DNA of 64,000 nt. It comes from Candidatus Saccharicenans subterraneus. GTDB lineage: Bacteria; Acidobacteriota; Aminicenantia; Aminicenantales; Saccharicenantaceae. The translations under genes and the position numbers were made by a program. Positions 20,365 to 30,615 of this stretch are shown here, one piece after another (the first letter of the stretch is position 1; each line of letters opens with the position of its first letter). The notes beneath the pieces were generated by a model. It saw only the letters and a program-made list of their open reading frames with translations, ran no database searches and was not told where the DNA came from. The stretch spans positions 79,143 through 143,142 of the forward strand of contig QUAH01000008.1 of the NCBI GenBank assembly GCA_003426165.1, read 5' to 3'.

Positions 20365-23300
20365 ATGCAGAAGGAAGAAATCTTAACCCGGGACAGGGAT
20401 ATCAGGTTCCCCGAATTTGTTATCCTCAAGGCCTCGGCCGGCACCGGAAAGACCAGGGCCCTGACCCTACGCTTCACCCAGTTCCTGCTATCCAGGCATA
20501 TCCGGCATAATGACCCCAACCAGATTCTGGCCATCACCTTTACCAGAAATGCCACCAAGGAGATGAAGGAGAGAATTATCGGCTGGTTGAAGAAATGTTA
20601 TTTCCTGTCTGCCGATAGTCAGCCAGACCGCGATCTGGAAGAAATCATAAGCCTGGTTACCATTGACCGGGACCAGCTCCGGTCCAGGGCCGAAGAAATC
20701 CTGGATAAGATCCTGAAAAATTACAGCGATTTCCAGGTAACCACCATCGATAGTTTTATGTCCAGCGTCTTCAAGGCAGCCGCGGTGGAACTGGGAGTCA
20801 GCCCGGACACGGAAATTGTCATAGACTCCGGGCCGGTCGTTTCCTATGCCTTCTCCCGCCTGCTTAATAACATCCGCCCCGGTTCACCCGAATTCAACCA
20901 GTTCCTTGAAATCTGCTATCACCTCAAGGAAATGCGGGGCTCGTCCAGTGCTTTTGCCTGGGACCCGGCTCACGAGCTGGAAACCGTTTTTATCAAACTG
21001 AACAGGAAGCTGGCCGGGGCCAACCGCCGGCCCGTCCAGATGGACCTTGCCAAAACCCGGGAAGAACTGACCTCCCTGGAAAAACAATTCCAGGCGGTCC
21101 GGGAAAGGGCCGCTAAGCTCGTGGCTGACTGGGGCGGCTGCCCGACGCGGTCGAGACTCCTGAGATATCTGCCCAAGAACAGGCTGAGCGATTGGGAAGA
21201 TTACGATTTTTCTATATTAGAAGAGAAGAGGGTACAACTGCCCGACCTCCTCGCCCGGGAGCTGCTCAAACTGAAAGAAATAATTGAAAGATACCAGGAA
21301 CTCCAGGCTGGCATTTTCTACCAGCCGCATATCAGGGTCTATAACCTGTTCCTGGAAGTCCTGGAACGAACCAGGAAGGAACGGGGGTTGGTCTTTATGG
21401 AAGACGTTCATTCGCGACTGGCCCGCTACCTGGAAACGGGTATTGTCCCCGACATCTACTTCAGCCTGGGCACAGAAATCTACCACTATCTGATTGATGA
21501 GTTCCAGGACACCTCTCCCCTTCAATGGCAGAATCTCTATCCCCTGATAGAAAACGCCCTGGCCCAGGGCGGCAGCCTGTTCATAGTCGGCGACACCAAG
21601 CAGGCCATCTACGGCTTTCGCGAGGCTGATTACCAGATAATGGTCAACCTGATGAATGGCCAGGAGGGTTTCGCTTCGGTTCAGCCCAGGATAGCCGAGC
21701 TCCGCCACAACTGGCGCAGCCGAAAGGAGCTGCTGGAATGGGTGAAAAAGATATTCCCCGACGGAATCAAGAAGGAGATAGCCTGGAAAGACGCCAAGCT
21801 ATGGCAGGCAGCCGCCGCCGCGAGCCTCCTGGATAATTTTGAATGCCGGCCCGCAGCCCCGGATAAATCAGCCCCGGGTTATGCTGAACTCAAATTAATA
21901 AGGCCGAAAGACAGGAAAAACCAGGACGGCTATAACCCTGAAAATGGACATGGAGAAGAAAACGGCGAAGAGCCGGACTCCCCGGAAAAGGCCGAGGTTC
22001 AGAATCTCATCCAGGAACTGCTGGATCGCGGCTACCGTCATTCGGACCTGGCCATCCTGGCTTACGAAAATGAAAAAGTCAAACAAGTCGCGGCCTGGCT
22101 CAACGAGAAAGGCATTCCCTTCATTCCCTATTCGGCCCTGGACATCAGGAGCCGGCCGATAATCAGGGAAATCCTGTCCTTCCTGCAATTTCTGGATTAC
22201 CCCCTGGACGACTTCAACCTTGCTGCCTTCCTGTTCGGACATCTATTCCAGCACAGGTTGCGGGCCGACGGCCTTTCTCTTCAAACTGAAGTTCTCAGAG
22301 AATTCATCCTGGAAAACAGGCGGAGAAAGGAGAGTCCACTCTACACCTCAATCAGGGAGAACTTCCCGGAAATCTGGAACGCATATTTTGAAGACTTTTT
22401 CAGGACCACAGGTTACCTGCCCCTGTATGACCTGGTAACCCAGGTCTACGGGGTATTCAGGCCGCTGGAACTTTTCCCCCTGGAAGAAGGTTCTTTGATC
22501 AAACTTCTTGAGGTCATCAAGAACTTCGAGGGACAGGGCAAGAGCAACCTGCGCGATTTTATCAAGTTTTCAGCCGAAGACACCGATGATAAGAACGTCT
22601 GGAACATAGACGTTCCGGAAAACCAGGACGCCGTTAAAATCATGACCATTCATAAAGCCAAGGGGCTCGGCTTCCCGGTGGTTATTCTCCTCCTGTACAG
22701 AGAGCAATGGAAAGGCGAGGATTTTTACCTCATGGACTTTCCGAAGGATATCTTTCCCGACTGGGATGGTTACCAACCGGTCCGTGTGCTGAAAATGAGT
22801 TCCAAAGCAGGAGAATCCAGCTCCTATCTGAAAAGGACCTACGAGCGATACCGGCAACAGGATAGGGTCAACAAATTGAACACCCTGTACGTGGCCCTGA
22901 CCAGGGCCAGAGAAGAGCTCTATGTGATCGGCGTCAAGAAGAGGAATGAATATCCCTTTCCCCTGCTGGAGTCCATCCTCGACCTTAACATTAATGACCG
23001 TGACGCCTCCGCTGAAAGCAGGCCTACCTTTAAGAAAAAGAAAACCAAAAACGGCGGTCCGGATCAAGGAAAGGCAAGCCTTAAGATAATCCAGGCCGGA
23101 AAATTCCCGGAGGTCTCCACCCGGGCCAGCCTCAACTATTACGAGAAAAAGCGCGGCGAGCTGATGCACCGGCTCCTGGCCTCAATTGAATACCTCGAAG
23201 GCAACCCGGAAACTATTATTTTCGAAGTCCTGGGCCAGGTCGGCCCCGGAGAATTGACACCCGCCGCCTTGGAAGATGTCAAAAGAACCCTGCAGGAATT

Positions 23301-23598
23301 CCTGGCCCGACCAGAAGTGGCCACCTGGTTCAAGCCCTGTCCCGGGAGAACCATCCACCGTGAAATTGAACTGGCCGACAGCCAGGGCCGGCTTTACCGG
23401 GCCGACCGGGTGGTGGTGGACCGCGAGGTCGTCACTGTGATCGACTTCAAGACCGGCCGGTCCGAAGAACCGGAGCTGGTCCAGGCCTATCACCGGCAGC
23501 TTAAAGGATATATGTCCATGCTGTCAGATATCTTTCCCGGAAAGAAAGTGAGCGGCATCCTGATGTACCCCGACCTTAAGAAAGTGGAGATGATCTGA
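20365..23598 (+). CDS. UvrD/AddA-like helicase-nuclease subunit
   Basis: Walker A ASAGTGKTRALTLRF, DEFQDTS, YVALTRAREELYVIG, C-terminal nuclease motif VVTVIDFKTG. Confidence 0.93.
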   Translation: MQKEEILTRDRDIRFPEFVILKASAGTGKTRALTLRFTQFLLSRHIRHNDPNQILAITFTRNATKEMKERIIGWLKKCYFLSADSQPDRDLEEIISLVTIDRDQLRSRAEEILDKILKNYSDFQVTTIDSFMSSVFKAAAVELGVSPDTEIVIDSGPVVSYAFSRLLNNIRPGSPEFNQFLEICYHLKEMRGSSSAFAWDPAHELETVFIKLNRKLAGANRRPVQMDLAKTREELTSLEKQFQAVRERAAKLVADWGGCPTRSRLLRYLPKNRLSDWEDYDFSILEEKRVQLPDLLARELLKLKEIIERYQELQAGIFYQPHIRVYNLFLEVLERTRKERGLVFMEDVHSRLARYLETGIVPDIYFSLGTEIYHYLIDEFQDTSPLQWQNLYPLIENALAQGGSLFIVGDTKQAIYGFREADYQIMVNLMNGQEGFASVQPRIAELRHNWRSRKELLEWVKKIFPDGIKKEIAWKDAKLWQAAAAASLLDNFECRPAAPDKSAPGYAELKLIRPKDRKNQDGYNPENGHGEENGEEPDSPEKAEVQNLIQELLDRGYRHSDLAILAYENEKVKQVAAWLNEKGIPFIPYSALDIRSRPIIREILSFLQFLDYPLDDFNLAAFLFGHLFQHRLRADGLSLQTEVLREFILENRRRKESPLYTSIRENFPEIWNAYFEDFFRTTGYLPLYDLVTQVYGVFRPLELFPLEEGSLIKLLEVIKNFEGQGKSNLRDFIKFSAEDTDDKNVWNIDVPENQDAVKIMTIHKAKGLGFPVVILLLYREQWKGEDFYLMDFPKDIFPDWDGYQPVRVLKMSSKAGESSSYLKRTYERYRQQDRVNKLNTLYVALTRAREELYVIGVKKRNEYPFPLLESILDLNINDRDASAESRPTFKKKKTKNGGPDQGKASLKIIQAGKFPEVSTRASLNYYEKKRGELMHRLLASIEYLEGNPETIIFEVLGQVGPGELTPAALEDVKRTLQEFLARPEVATWFKPCPGRTIHREIELADSQGRLYRADRVVVDREVVTVIDFKTGRSEEPELVQAYHRQLKGYMSMLSDIFPGKKVSGILMYPDLKKVEMI

Positions 23599-26549
23599 TG
23601 TCACTGGTGCTGGTTTCTCCCGGACACGACCTGCCAGAATTGCTGGCTGCCAAACTGCTGGAATCCGGCCAGGACCTGACCCGTGTCCGGGTGGTCTTCC
23701 CGGAAAAACGTCCCGGTCATTATCTCCGGAAAGCCCTGGCCCGCCGGCTCGGCCGAAGCTTCCTGCCACCGGCCATCCTGTCCTTCGACGAACTGGTGGA
23801 CAGCCTTTACCTGGAAATCAGCCAGGATCAGGACCGGCCGGCCGAGCCGATAGACGCTGTTTCCATGCTTTACGAGCTCCATCGAAAACATCCGGAACCA
23901 CTCGGAGGGCAAGCCTTCCTGTCCCTGGACGAATTTTTTCCCCTGGGAACTAAACTCTACCAGGACCTGGAAGAGTTGAAAGCCGGGCTGGTTTCCCGGG
24001 AAAATTTCCTGATGATTGACTCCCTGTCCGGCCAGAAACTCCCCGACCGGACCAGGAACAGGCTGCAGAAAGTATCCTTTTTCTTTGAGAATTTTTACAA
24101 GAGCCTGGCCGAGCAAGGACTTTCCACCCCGGCCACCCGGCTGACCAGGGTGCTGGAGGCTCTGCAACCAGAACACCTGGACTGCTTTGAACAAACCATC
24201 CTGGCCGGATTTTTCCTGCTCAACCGGGGCGAGATGGAGCTGGTCAAAAGGCTCCTGGAATCGGACCGGGTTACGCTCTATCTCCTGGAGGGCCCGGGCC
24301 TTGAGGACATGGTTCAGGGGCTGGAACTGGACCTGAAAGAGGCTGAAATCATAAGCGACGAACCAGGAAATGACCGGGAACCAGAACTTCAGTTCTACCT
24401 CAGTCCCGACTCCCACGGCCAGCTTTTCATACTGAACAAGCTGATGGAGGACAGGTTTCAAAACCCGGCCCTGCTCAATGAAAAACAGGTCATCGTCCTC
24501 CCGGCCCTGGAAAGCCTTATACCTCTTCACCAGCAGACCCTGACCGCCATCCCGGAAGAGACCTACAACATTTCCCTCGGTTATCCCCTGACCAGAACTC
24601 CCCTCTATAACTTTTTTGATTGCCTGTTCAATTTAATTCAGACCGCCGATGACCGGAACCGATTTTATGCCAGTTACTACCTGGATTTTGTCCTGCATCC
24701 TTACACCAAGAACATCTATTTTGAAGGACCGGAGCGGACTGCCGAGCTCACCAGGATTCTATTTCACACCATCCAGGAAATCTTCACCCGGAAAAAGGGC
24801 CGGTTGTTCTGGTCGCTGGAAGAAATCGCCTCCGACCGGGACCTGAGCCAGATGCTTGATGATTATTCGGAAACGGCCGGCACGCCCAGGGCCCCGGAGT
24901 TTCTGAAGCATTTGAGGTCAATTCACCAGAGGACCATAGAGCCTTTTCTTAAAGTAGACAGCCTCGAGGATTTTGCCGGCAAGCTGATCGACCTGCTTCA
25001 CTACCTGGCCAACCAGAGCACCGCCCCGCTCCATCTTTTCTTCCAGCCTTACGCCGAGGCTTTTTTCGAGCAATTTGAGAAACTGAAGGGCTCCCTGCTG
25101 GCCCGCCATTCCTTTGAGCACCGCAACAGCTACTTCAACCTCTTCCGCAAGCTCATCTCCGAGGCCAGGGTCAGCTTCCCAGGGACCCCGCTTCATGGCC
25201 TCCAGGTCCTGGGCTTCTGGGAAACCCGCTGCCTGCAGTTTGACGAAGTATACCTGCTGGACATGAACGAAGAGGTAATTCCGGGCACGTCCAGGGTTGA
25301 CTCTCTCCTGCCGCAGCTGGTCAGGCAGGCGCTCAAACTCCCGACCTACCGGGACCTCGAAAAAAGATACAGGTATTACTTCCACCAGCTGGTGTCCGGG
25401 GCCAAAAAAGTCAATGTATTCTTCGTGGAAAACAGCGAGAAGGAAAAGAGCCGGTTTGTGGAAGAGCTCCTCTGGAAAAAACAGAAAAAGGAAGGCAAAC
25501 TGGAAACCTCCTGTTACATCCAGCCGGCCAGCTACCAGATTGATCTAAAAATGCCCGCGGTCCAACCTGTGGCCAAGACCCCAGCGATGGTCCGGGCCCT
25601 CGAAGCAATGGAAATTTCAGCCACCCAGCTCGACTCCTACCTGAGATGTCCTCTACAGTTTTTCTATGCCCACGTTCTCGGGCTGGCCGAAAGAGAGGAG
25701 CTGTCGGACACGCCGGAGCGGGCTGAAATCGGCACCCTGGTTCATTCCATACTCCAGGAATATTTCCAGGGCTATCTGAAGCGGCCCCTGCCGGCCGAGC
25801 CAGATGCAGACCGCCTGCTTCAGATCATAGACCAGAGCTTTGGCCAGAAATTCTCCGACCCGGATTCGGGACTTTCTCTCCTGATTAAAGAGCAGGTCAA
25901 GAAGCATCTCCTGGAATTCCTGGAAAGCTACCAGAAACCGGCGGTCATAAAACTGAAGGAAGCCAGAAAGCGGCTGGTCATCCTCGGCCTGGAGAAAAAA
26001 TACCGGCTGGATTACACTGTCAATCGCAGAACCTTCCGGCTCAAGGGCAAGATCGACCGGATAGAAAAGCGCGGCTCCCAGCTCTGCCTTCTCGATTACA
26101 AGACTTCTTCCAACGAAAAGTACCAGGCCATCAAGTTCAACAAGCTGGATCCACAGGACAGGTCAACCTGGGCCGGAGCCATCGGCAGCCTGCAGCTACC
26201 CTTTTACCAGCTTCTGGCCGCTCCGGAGTTCGGGTTGCCACCGGAGGACATCTACTCGGGACTGCTCTTGCTGGGAAAGAATTATCTTGACCTGTCCATA
26301 GAATTTTCTCCCCTGGTTGAAAAGAGCACGGATAAATCGGAGCGAGAAAAGCAGAAATCCACAATCTATCCCTTCAACGAAACCGATGCGGCCAGGGAAA
26401 TGAGAAAAGAAAAATTCCTGCTGGTCAAGGATATTCTGGACCGGCTGCTTCTGGAAATAGTTAACCCGAACGTGCCCTTCACCCCCGACGGCCTGGATAA
26501 CGACCAATGCCAGCGGTGCTCTTTTACGGTTTTCTGCGGGCAGCAATAA
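23598..26549 (+). CDS. AddB-like PD-(D/E)XK nuclease / inactivated helicase subunit
   Basis: TGATG overlap with the preceding gene; GKIDRIEKRGSQLCLLDYKTSS nuclease motif; Fe-S cysteines YLRCPLQFFYAHVL and CQRCSFTVFCG. Confidence 0.88.
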   Translation: MSLVLVSPGHDLPELLAAKLLESGQDLTRVRVVFPEKRPGHYLRKALARRLGRSFLPPAILSFDELVDSLYLEISQDQDRPAEPIDAVSMLYELHRKHPEPLGGQAFLSLDEFFPLGTKLYQDLEELKAGLVSRENFLMIDSLSGQKLPDRTRNRLQKVSFFFENFYKSLAEQGLSTPATRLTRVLEALQPEHLDCFEQTILAGFFLLNRGEMELVKRLLESDRVTLYLLEGPGLEDMVQGLELDLKEAEIISDEPGNDREPELQFYLSPDSHGQLFILNKLMEDRFQNPALLNEKQVIVLPALESLIPLHQQTLTAIPEETYNISLGYPLTRTPLYNFFDCLFNLIQTADDRNRFYASYYLDFVLHPYTKNIYFEGPERTAELTRILFHTIQEIFTRKKGRLFWSLEEIASDRDLSQMLDDYSETAGTPRAPEFLKHLRSIHQRTIEPFLKVDSLEDFAGKLIDLLHYLANQSTAPLHLFFQPYAEAFFEQFEKLKGSLLARHSFEHRNSYFNLFRKLISEARVSFPGTPLHGLQVLGFWETRCLQFDEVYLLDMNEEVIPGTSRVDSLLPQLVRQALKLPTYRDLEKRYRYYFHQLVSGAKKVNVFFVENSEKEKSRFVEELLWKKQKKEGKLETSCYIQPASYQIDLKMPAVQPVAKTPAMVRALEAMEISATQLDSYLRCPLQFFYAHVLGLAEREELSDTPERAEIGTLVHSILQEYFQGYLKRPLPAEPDADRLLQIIDQSFGQKFSDPDSGLSLLIKEQVKKHLLEFLESYQKPAVIKLKEARKRLVILGLEKKYRLDYTVNRRTFRLKGKIDRIEKRGSQLCLLDYKTSSNEKYQAIKFNKLDPQDRSTWAGAIGSLQLPFYQLLAAPEFGLPPEDIYSGLLLLGKNYLDLSIEFSPLVEKSTDKSEREKQKSTIYPFNETDAAREMRKEKFLLVKDILDRLLLEIVNPNVPFTPDGLDNDQCQRCSFTVFCGQQ

Positions 26550-26633
26550 AAATTGCCCGCGACGGTGATCCATTTCAGCTGATTTTTCGTATTATTTAAT
26601 ATGAAGATGTTAAAGATTGGAAAGGCCTGAGCG

Positions 26634-26831
26634 ATGATAAAATTTTTACTGTGGTTGATTTTGTTTATCCTCTGCTGGCCGCTGGCCCTGCTGGCCCTGA
26701 TTCTCTATCCCCTGGTCTGGCTTATATCCCTGCCCTTCAGGCTGGTGGGTATAACCGTTACGGCCGTCTTTGACCTGCTGAAAGCCATCCTGACCCTGCC
26801 GGCCAGGATGCTCAACAGCCTGGCCAGATAG
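26634..26831 (+). CDS. small hydrophobic membrane protein
   Basis: 65 aa, strongly hydrophobic with Pro-punctuated helices (MIKFLLWLILFILCWPLALLALILYPLVWLISLPFRLVGI). Confidence 0.55.
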   Translation: MIKFLLWLILFILCWPLALLALILYPLVWLISLPFRLVGITVTAVFDLLKAILTLPARMLNSLAR

Positions 26832-26887
26832 GAGCCTCGGCCTAAAACCGGCTTGACAAATCGCCGCCCGGCGTTTACAAGGAACTC

Positions 26888-28180
26888 ATGGAGCTACGCA
26901 TCGATAAGATAGTCTATCCAGGCCGGTCCCTGGCCCGGGCCGGAGGCAAGATAGTTTTCACCGACGAGGGGTTGCCCGGAGAACTGGTCGAAGTTGAATT
27001 ATTAAAGGACAAGAAGAACTATGCCGAAGCCCGGACCCTCCGGGTATTAGAAGCCTCCCCCGAAAGACAGGCTCCCGTCTGCAATCATTACCAGGCCTGC
27101 TCGCCATACCAGGTCATGAGTTACGAGCTGGAGCAAAAAATCAAGCAGGCCCAGCTCCTGGAAATATTCTCCCATCTTCCCGATTACAACCTGGAAAAAA
27201 TAGAGTTTGTACCCTCACCCACAATTCGCGGCTACCGGAACAAGATTCGGTTGCGATTCAACTGGCAGTCCCGGCCGCCGTTCCTGGCCTACCACGAGCC
27301 GGGCTCCATGGTCAGCTTCCTGCCGGCCGAAACCTGCGACCTGGTCAGCAACCGGGTCAACGGGGTGATTTCACGTTTCCAGGTCCTGCTCAAGGGCGAA
27401 CCGCTGCCGGCCATCAGTCACCTGGAAATCAGGGAGAGTTTCTGGGCCGGTGGGCTTCTCCTGGTGCTCGAGTCCGAAGACCAGGACAGCCTGGAAAGGG
27501 CAGCCGAACTCTGGGTGCCGGCCCTGGCCCTTGATTCTCACCTGGCCGGGGCGGTGGGGGTGGTGCTGGAAGGACGGCGGAGGATATTCCTGAAGCTCTA
27601 CGGGCGCGACTATCTGGAAGAGAAAATTGGCCAGACCATTTTTCGGTACGGGGCCGGCAGCTTCTTCCAGGTCAACCCGCCCATGCTGGAAAGGGTGGTG
27701 GCAAGGGTCCGGAAACACCTTGAACCCCTGGCCCCGGTTAAGCTCATCGACCTCTATGCCGGGCTGGGAACATTCGGCCTGCTGCTGGCCGGCTCAGCCT
27801 CGGAAATCCTGGCCATAGAATCTGACCCGGGCAATATCTTCTTTCTCAAAAAGAACATGCGCCTCAACCGGGTCCAGCACCTGGCCGTGGCCGAGGGGCG
27901 GAGTGAAGACTGGATCGAGGACATCCTGGAATTCGGGGCCGGAGCCATGGTCATCGACCCGCCGCGCCGGGGAATGGCCGAAGAGCTGGTTGAAGCCCTG
28001 AATACACACCCCGCGGGTTTAATCTTCTACCTGTCCTGCAACCCGACGACCCTGGCCCGGGACCTCAAGAAATTTATGTCCGGCTACGAGCTCCTGGAAA
28101 TAACCGGCTTCGATTTCTTCCCCAGGACACCCCACATAGAAACGCTGGCCGTGCTCCGGGCCAGGCCACCGGCTCACTGA
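26888..28180 (+). CDS. RlmD/TrmA-family class I RNA (uracil-5-)-methyltransferase
   Basis: TRAM-like N-terminus, LIDLYAGLGTFGLLLA, MVIDPPRRGM, FYLSCNPTTLARDL. Confidence 0.9.
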   Translation: MELRIDKIVYPGRSLARAGGKIVFTDEGLPGELVEVELLKDKKNYAEARTLRVLEASPERQAPVCNHYQACSPYQVMSYELEQKIKQAQLLEIFSHLPDYNLEKIEFVPSPTIRGYRNKIRLRFNWQSRPPFLAYHEPGSMVSFLPAETCDLVSNRVNGVISRFQVLLKGEPLPAISHLEIRESFWAGGLLLVLESEDQDSLERAAELWVPALALDSHLAGAVGVVLEGRRRIFLKLYGRDYLEEKIGQTIFRYGAGSFFQVNPPMLERVVARVRKHLEPLAPVKLIDLYAGLGTFGLLLAGSASEILAIESDPGNIFFLKKNMRLNRVQHLAVAEGRSEDWIEDILEFGAGAMVIDPPRRGMAEELVEALNTHPAGLIFYLSCNPTTLARDLKKFMSGYELLEITGFDFFPRTPHIETLAVLRARPPAH

Positions 28181-29202
28181 AATTTGCCGGCTAACTGGCC
28201 GCAGGCCGCGGCAATGTCCACCCCCTTGGACTGCCTGACCGTTACCCTGACTTTCCTTTCTTCCAGCCAGCGCTGGAACCTGGTCACTTCCTTTTCTTCC
28301 GGCCGGCTGTAAGGAAGCTGCGGAACCGGGCTGTAGGCGATCAGGTTGACCTTGGCCTTCAGCCGCCGGGCTATGGCCGCCAGCCCCTCGGCTTCATACA
28401 GGCTGTCGTTGAGGTCCTTGATCAGGATATATTCCAGGGTCAGTTGCCGGCCGCCAGAGCGGATGTAATCTTCGGCTGCTTCAACCAGCTCCGGGAGCGG
28501 ATACTTTTTGTTGATGGGCATCAGCCGGCTTCTAAGCTGATCGGTAGCGCTGTGGATGGAAATCGACAGGTTTATCTGGAGTTCAAAACCTTTGAGCGTC
28601 TTTATCCCGGGAATCACGCCGGCCGTGGACACGGTCATCCGCCTGGCCCCGAAGTTAAGCCCGTGCTCATCGTTGAGAATTCTTATGGACTTAAGCACGT
28701 TCTCCAGGTTATCCAGCGGCTCCCCCATGCCCATGAAGACCAGGTTGGTCAGGTTGTGTCCGAAACGAAATTTCAGGCTGAGCACCTGGCTGACAATCTC
28801 CCCGGCGGCCAGATTCCGCTTGAAGCCATTAAGCCCGCTGGCGCAGAAAGCGCAGCGGAACTTGCAGCCGACCTGGGTGGACAGGCAGGCGGTCTTCCGG
28901 TCGCCAGATGGAATGAGCACCGTTTCCACGAAGAAACCGTCCGGCAGCCGGAACAGGTATTTTACCGTGCCATCGGTGGAGCTGGCCGTCTGTTCCAGTT
29001 CCAGGGGATTGATGACGAACTCCCGGGCCAGTTTTTCCCTGAGCGGCAGCGGGAGGTCGGTGAAGTCGGCGAAATCAGATAAACCCCGTTGATAAACTCC
29101 CTGAAAAACCTGCCTGGCCCGGTAGGCGGGTTCTCCTGCCAACTTAAAATAATCTTCCAGCTCCGGCAGGCTGAAAGAGGTCAGGCATCGCCGCTTGCTC
29201 AT
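28174..29202 (-). CDS. rlmN: 23S rRNA (adenine2503-C2)-methyltransferase RlmN
   Basis: CLSTQVGCKFRCAFCASG radical SAM motif, LVFMGMGEPLDN, SLHA-equivalent SISIHSAT; stop overlaps tail-to-tail with 26888..28180. Confidence 0.94.
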   Translation of the reverse strand: MSKRRCLTSFSLPELEDYFKLAGEPAYRARQVFQGVYQRGLSDFADFTDLPLPLREKLAREFVINPLELEQTASSTDGTVKYLFRLPDGFFVETVLIPSGDRKTACLSTQVGCKFRCAFCASGLNGFKRNLAAGEIVSQVLSLKFRFGHNLTNLVFMGMGEPLDNLENVLKSIRILNDEHGLNFGARRMTVSTAGVIPGIKTLKGFELQINLSISIHSATDQLRSRLMPINKKYPLPELVEAAEDYIRSGGRQLTLEYILIKDLNDSLYEAEGLAAIARRLKAKVNLIAYSPVPQLPYSRPEEKEVTRFQRWLEERKVRVTVRQSKGVDIAAACGQLAGKFQ

Positions 29203-29361
29203 CTATCGATTTCTCTGTTCTTAATTATACCTGAATCAAAAAGCAAGATAACACAAAGAACAAGAATGGGCTGGCGGCAGGACCGACCGCCAGGCTACGG
29301 CCCGCTCCATCGACTGCCTGCCCGCGGGCAGCCTCTTAACAAAGGGAAGCCCGGAACCTCG

Positions 29362-30615
29362 TCACTTCTGTTCAAACTTTTTCAGCAGGTCAGCCACCGC
29401 CTCTTTATGCACGGTAAAGGCCAGGACCTTCAGCCTGACAAAATCATCGCGGTAGAGTATGTAGCCCTTGTATGGTCCACGGTGGGCCCCGGCACCCGAA
29501 TCCTTGATCAGGAACCAGGTGTGGTCGCCTTTCCGGGCCAGGCCGACGCAGTGAATGGCATGGTCATCCTCAGAAGTCTTGTTATAGAACCTGAATTCGC
29601 GGCTGTCCTGGTCAACCAGGGCCGGCAGAATATCGAAGGAAGGAACAATGGCCAGCCCCTCGTCTCCTCTGATACCCGGCTCAGAAACGTCGCTGCTTAA
29701 AGCCACGGAATAACCGGCCTCCAGGGCCTTCACTATGGCCTGGTAGAATTCATCCAGCGGAACATTGTAATAGTCCTGGGAATGCCACCAGTTATCGGGC
29801 ACCTTGAATTCTCCCCTGGTATAAAACGGAAGGTACTTGAATGACATGAAGCTGACATAATCGTCGAGGGGAAGCTGAAGCACCCTGTCCAGGAATTCTT
29901 TGGGTGTCATTTTCTGGCCGTTGTATTCGAACTCCGCCGGTGGCTCTCCCAGGTGTTTATTCAGTATGAGCCTGACGTAGGCGATGGCCTTCTCTTCATC
30001 CCAGTACTGGTTCTTCTGGCAGAAATCCAGGTAATCCCTGATCTCCCGGAAAAGAGCCGAGTGGTCATGCTCGGTTTTCCCGGGCAGCAGTCCGGTGTAG
30101 ATGCTGGCCGGGACCGCACCGTATTGCTTCATCCGCAGGAAAACGGCGTTGTGCTCCGAACCCTCGCCCAGGAAGGAATTTCCCTTTTCCCGGATGAAGC
30201 GGCGGGCCTTTTCCACGTACTCCCAGTAAACAGTGTAGAGCTCGGACAGCTTGAACTCACCCCGGCCGAGGCGCTTCAGTTCCGACTCCAGGAAGGAAGT
30301 GGTGGAAAAAGACCAGCAGGTGCCGGTGTTGTACTGCCTGATGGGCGGCAGGTGGAATATTTTCTGAAATTCATCCAGCGAGGCCGGCCGCTCGATGCGG
30401 CTGAAATCCAGGGAAAGGTATTCATACTTGCGGCCGTCGTATTCCCTGGTCTTATAGATGGCTTCATCCCTGGCCTGAATTTCTTTGTCCCCGATTTGAA
30501 TCACGGCCGGCTTGTCCTGGCCGGCTTCAGGCCTCTGCTGCTTGCAGGCCAGGGACCAGGCTAAAGAAATGGCGATGACCATGATGAGTAGAAAGCGCAT
30601 GGATTTTTTGTACAT
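29362..30615 (-). CDS. lipoprotein papain-like (C1 / bleomycin-hydrolase-like) cysteine peptidase
   Basis: Lipobox SLAWSLAC; PIRQYNTGTCWSFSTTSFLESEL; EDDHAIHCVGLARKGDHTWFLIKDSG; start moved to MYKKS with RBS GGAGG (ORF opens at 30753). Confidence 0.75.
   Translation of the reverse strand: MYKKSMRFLLIMVIAISLAWSLACKQQRPEAGQDKPAVIQIGDKEIQARDEAIYKTREYDGRKYEYLSLDFSRIERPASLDEFQKIFHLPPIRQYNTGTCWSFSTTSFLESELKRLGRGEFKLSELYTVYWEYVEKARRFIREKGNSFLGEGSEHNAVFLRMKQYGAVPASIYTGLLPGKTEHDHSALFREIRDYLDFCQKNQYWDEEKAIAYVRLILNKHLGEPPAEFEYNGQKMTPKEFLDRVLQLPLDDYVSFMSFKYLPFYTRGEFKVPDNWWHSQDYYNVPLDEFYQAIVKALEAGYSVALSSDVSEPGIRGDEGLAIVPSFDILPALVDQDSREFRFYNKTSEDDHAIHCVGLARKGDHTWFLIKDSGAGAHRGPYKGYILYRDDFVRLKVLAFTVHKEAVADLLKKFEQK

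Noticed and set aside
26853-26888. TTGACA-N17-TACAAG as a leaderless promoter for the RlmD-like gene
   Set aside because: AAGGA 5 nt before the ATG is a plausible Shine-Dalgarno and the -10 is poor, so the evidence is ambiguous.
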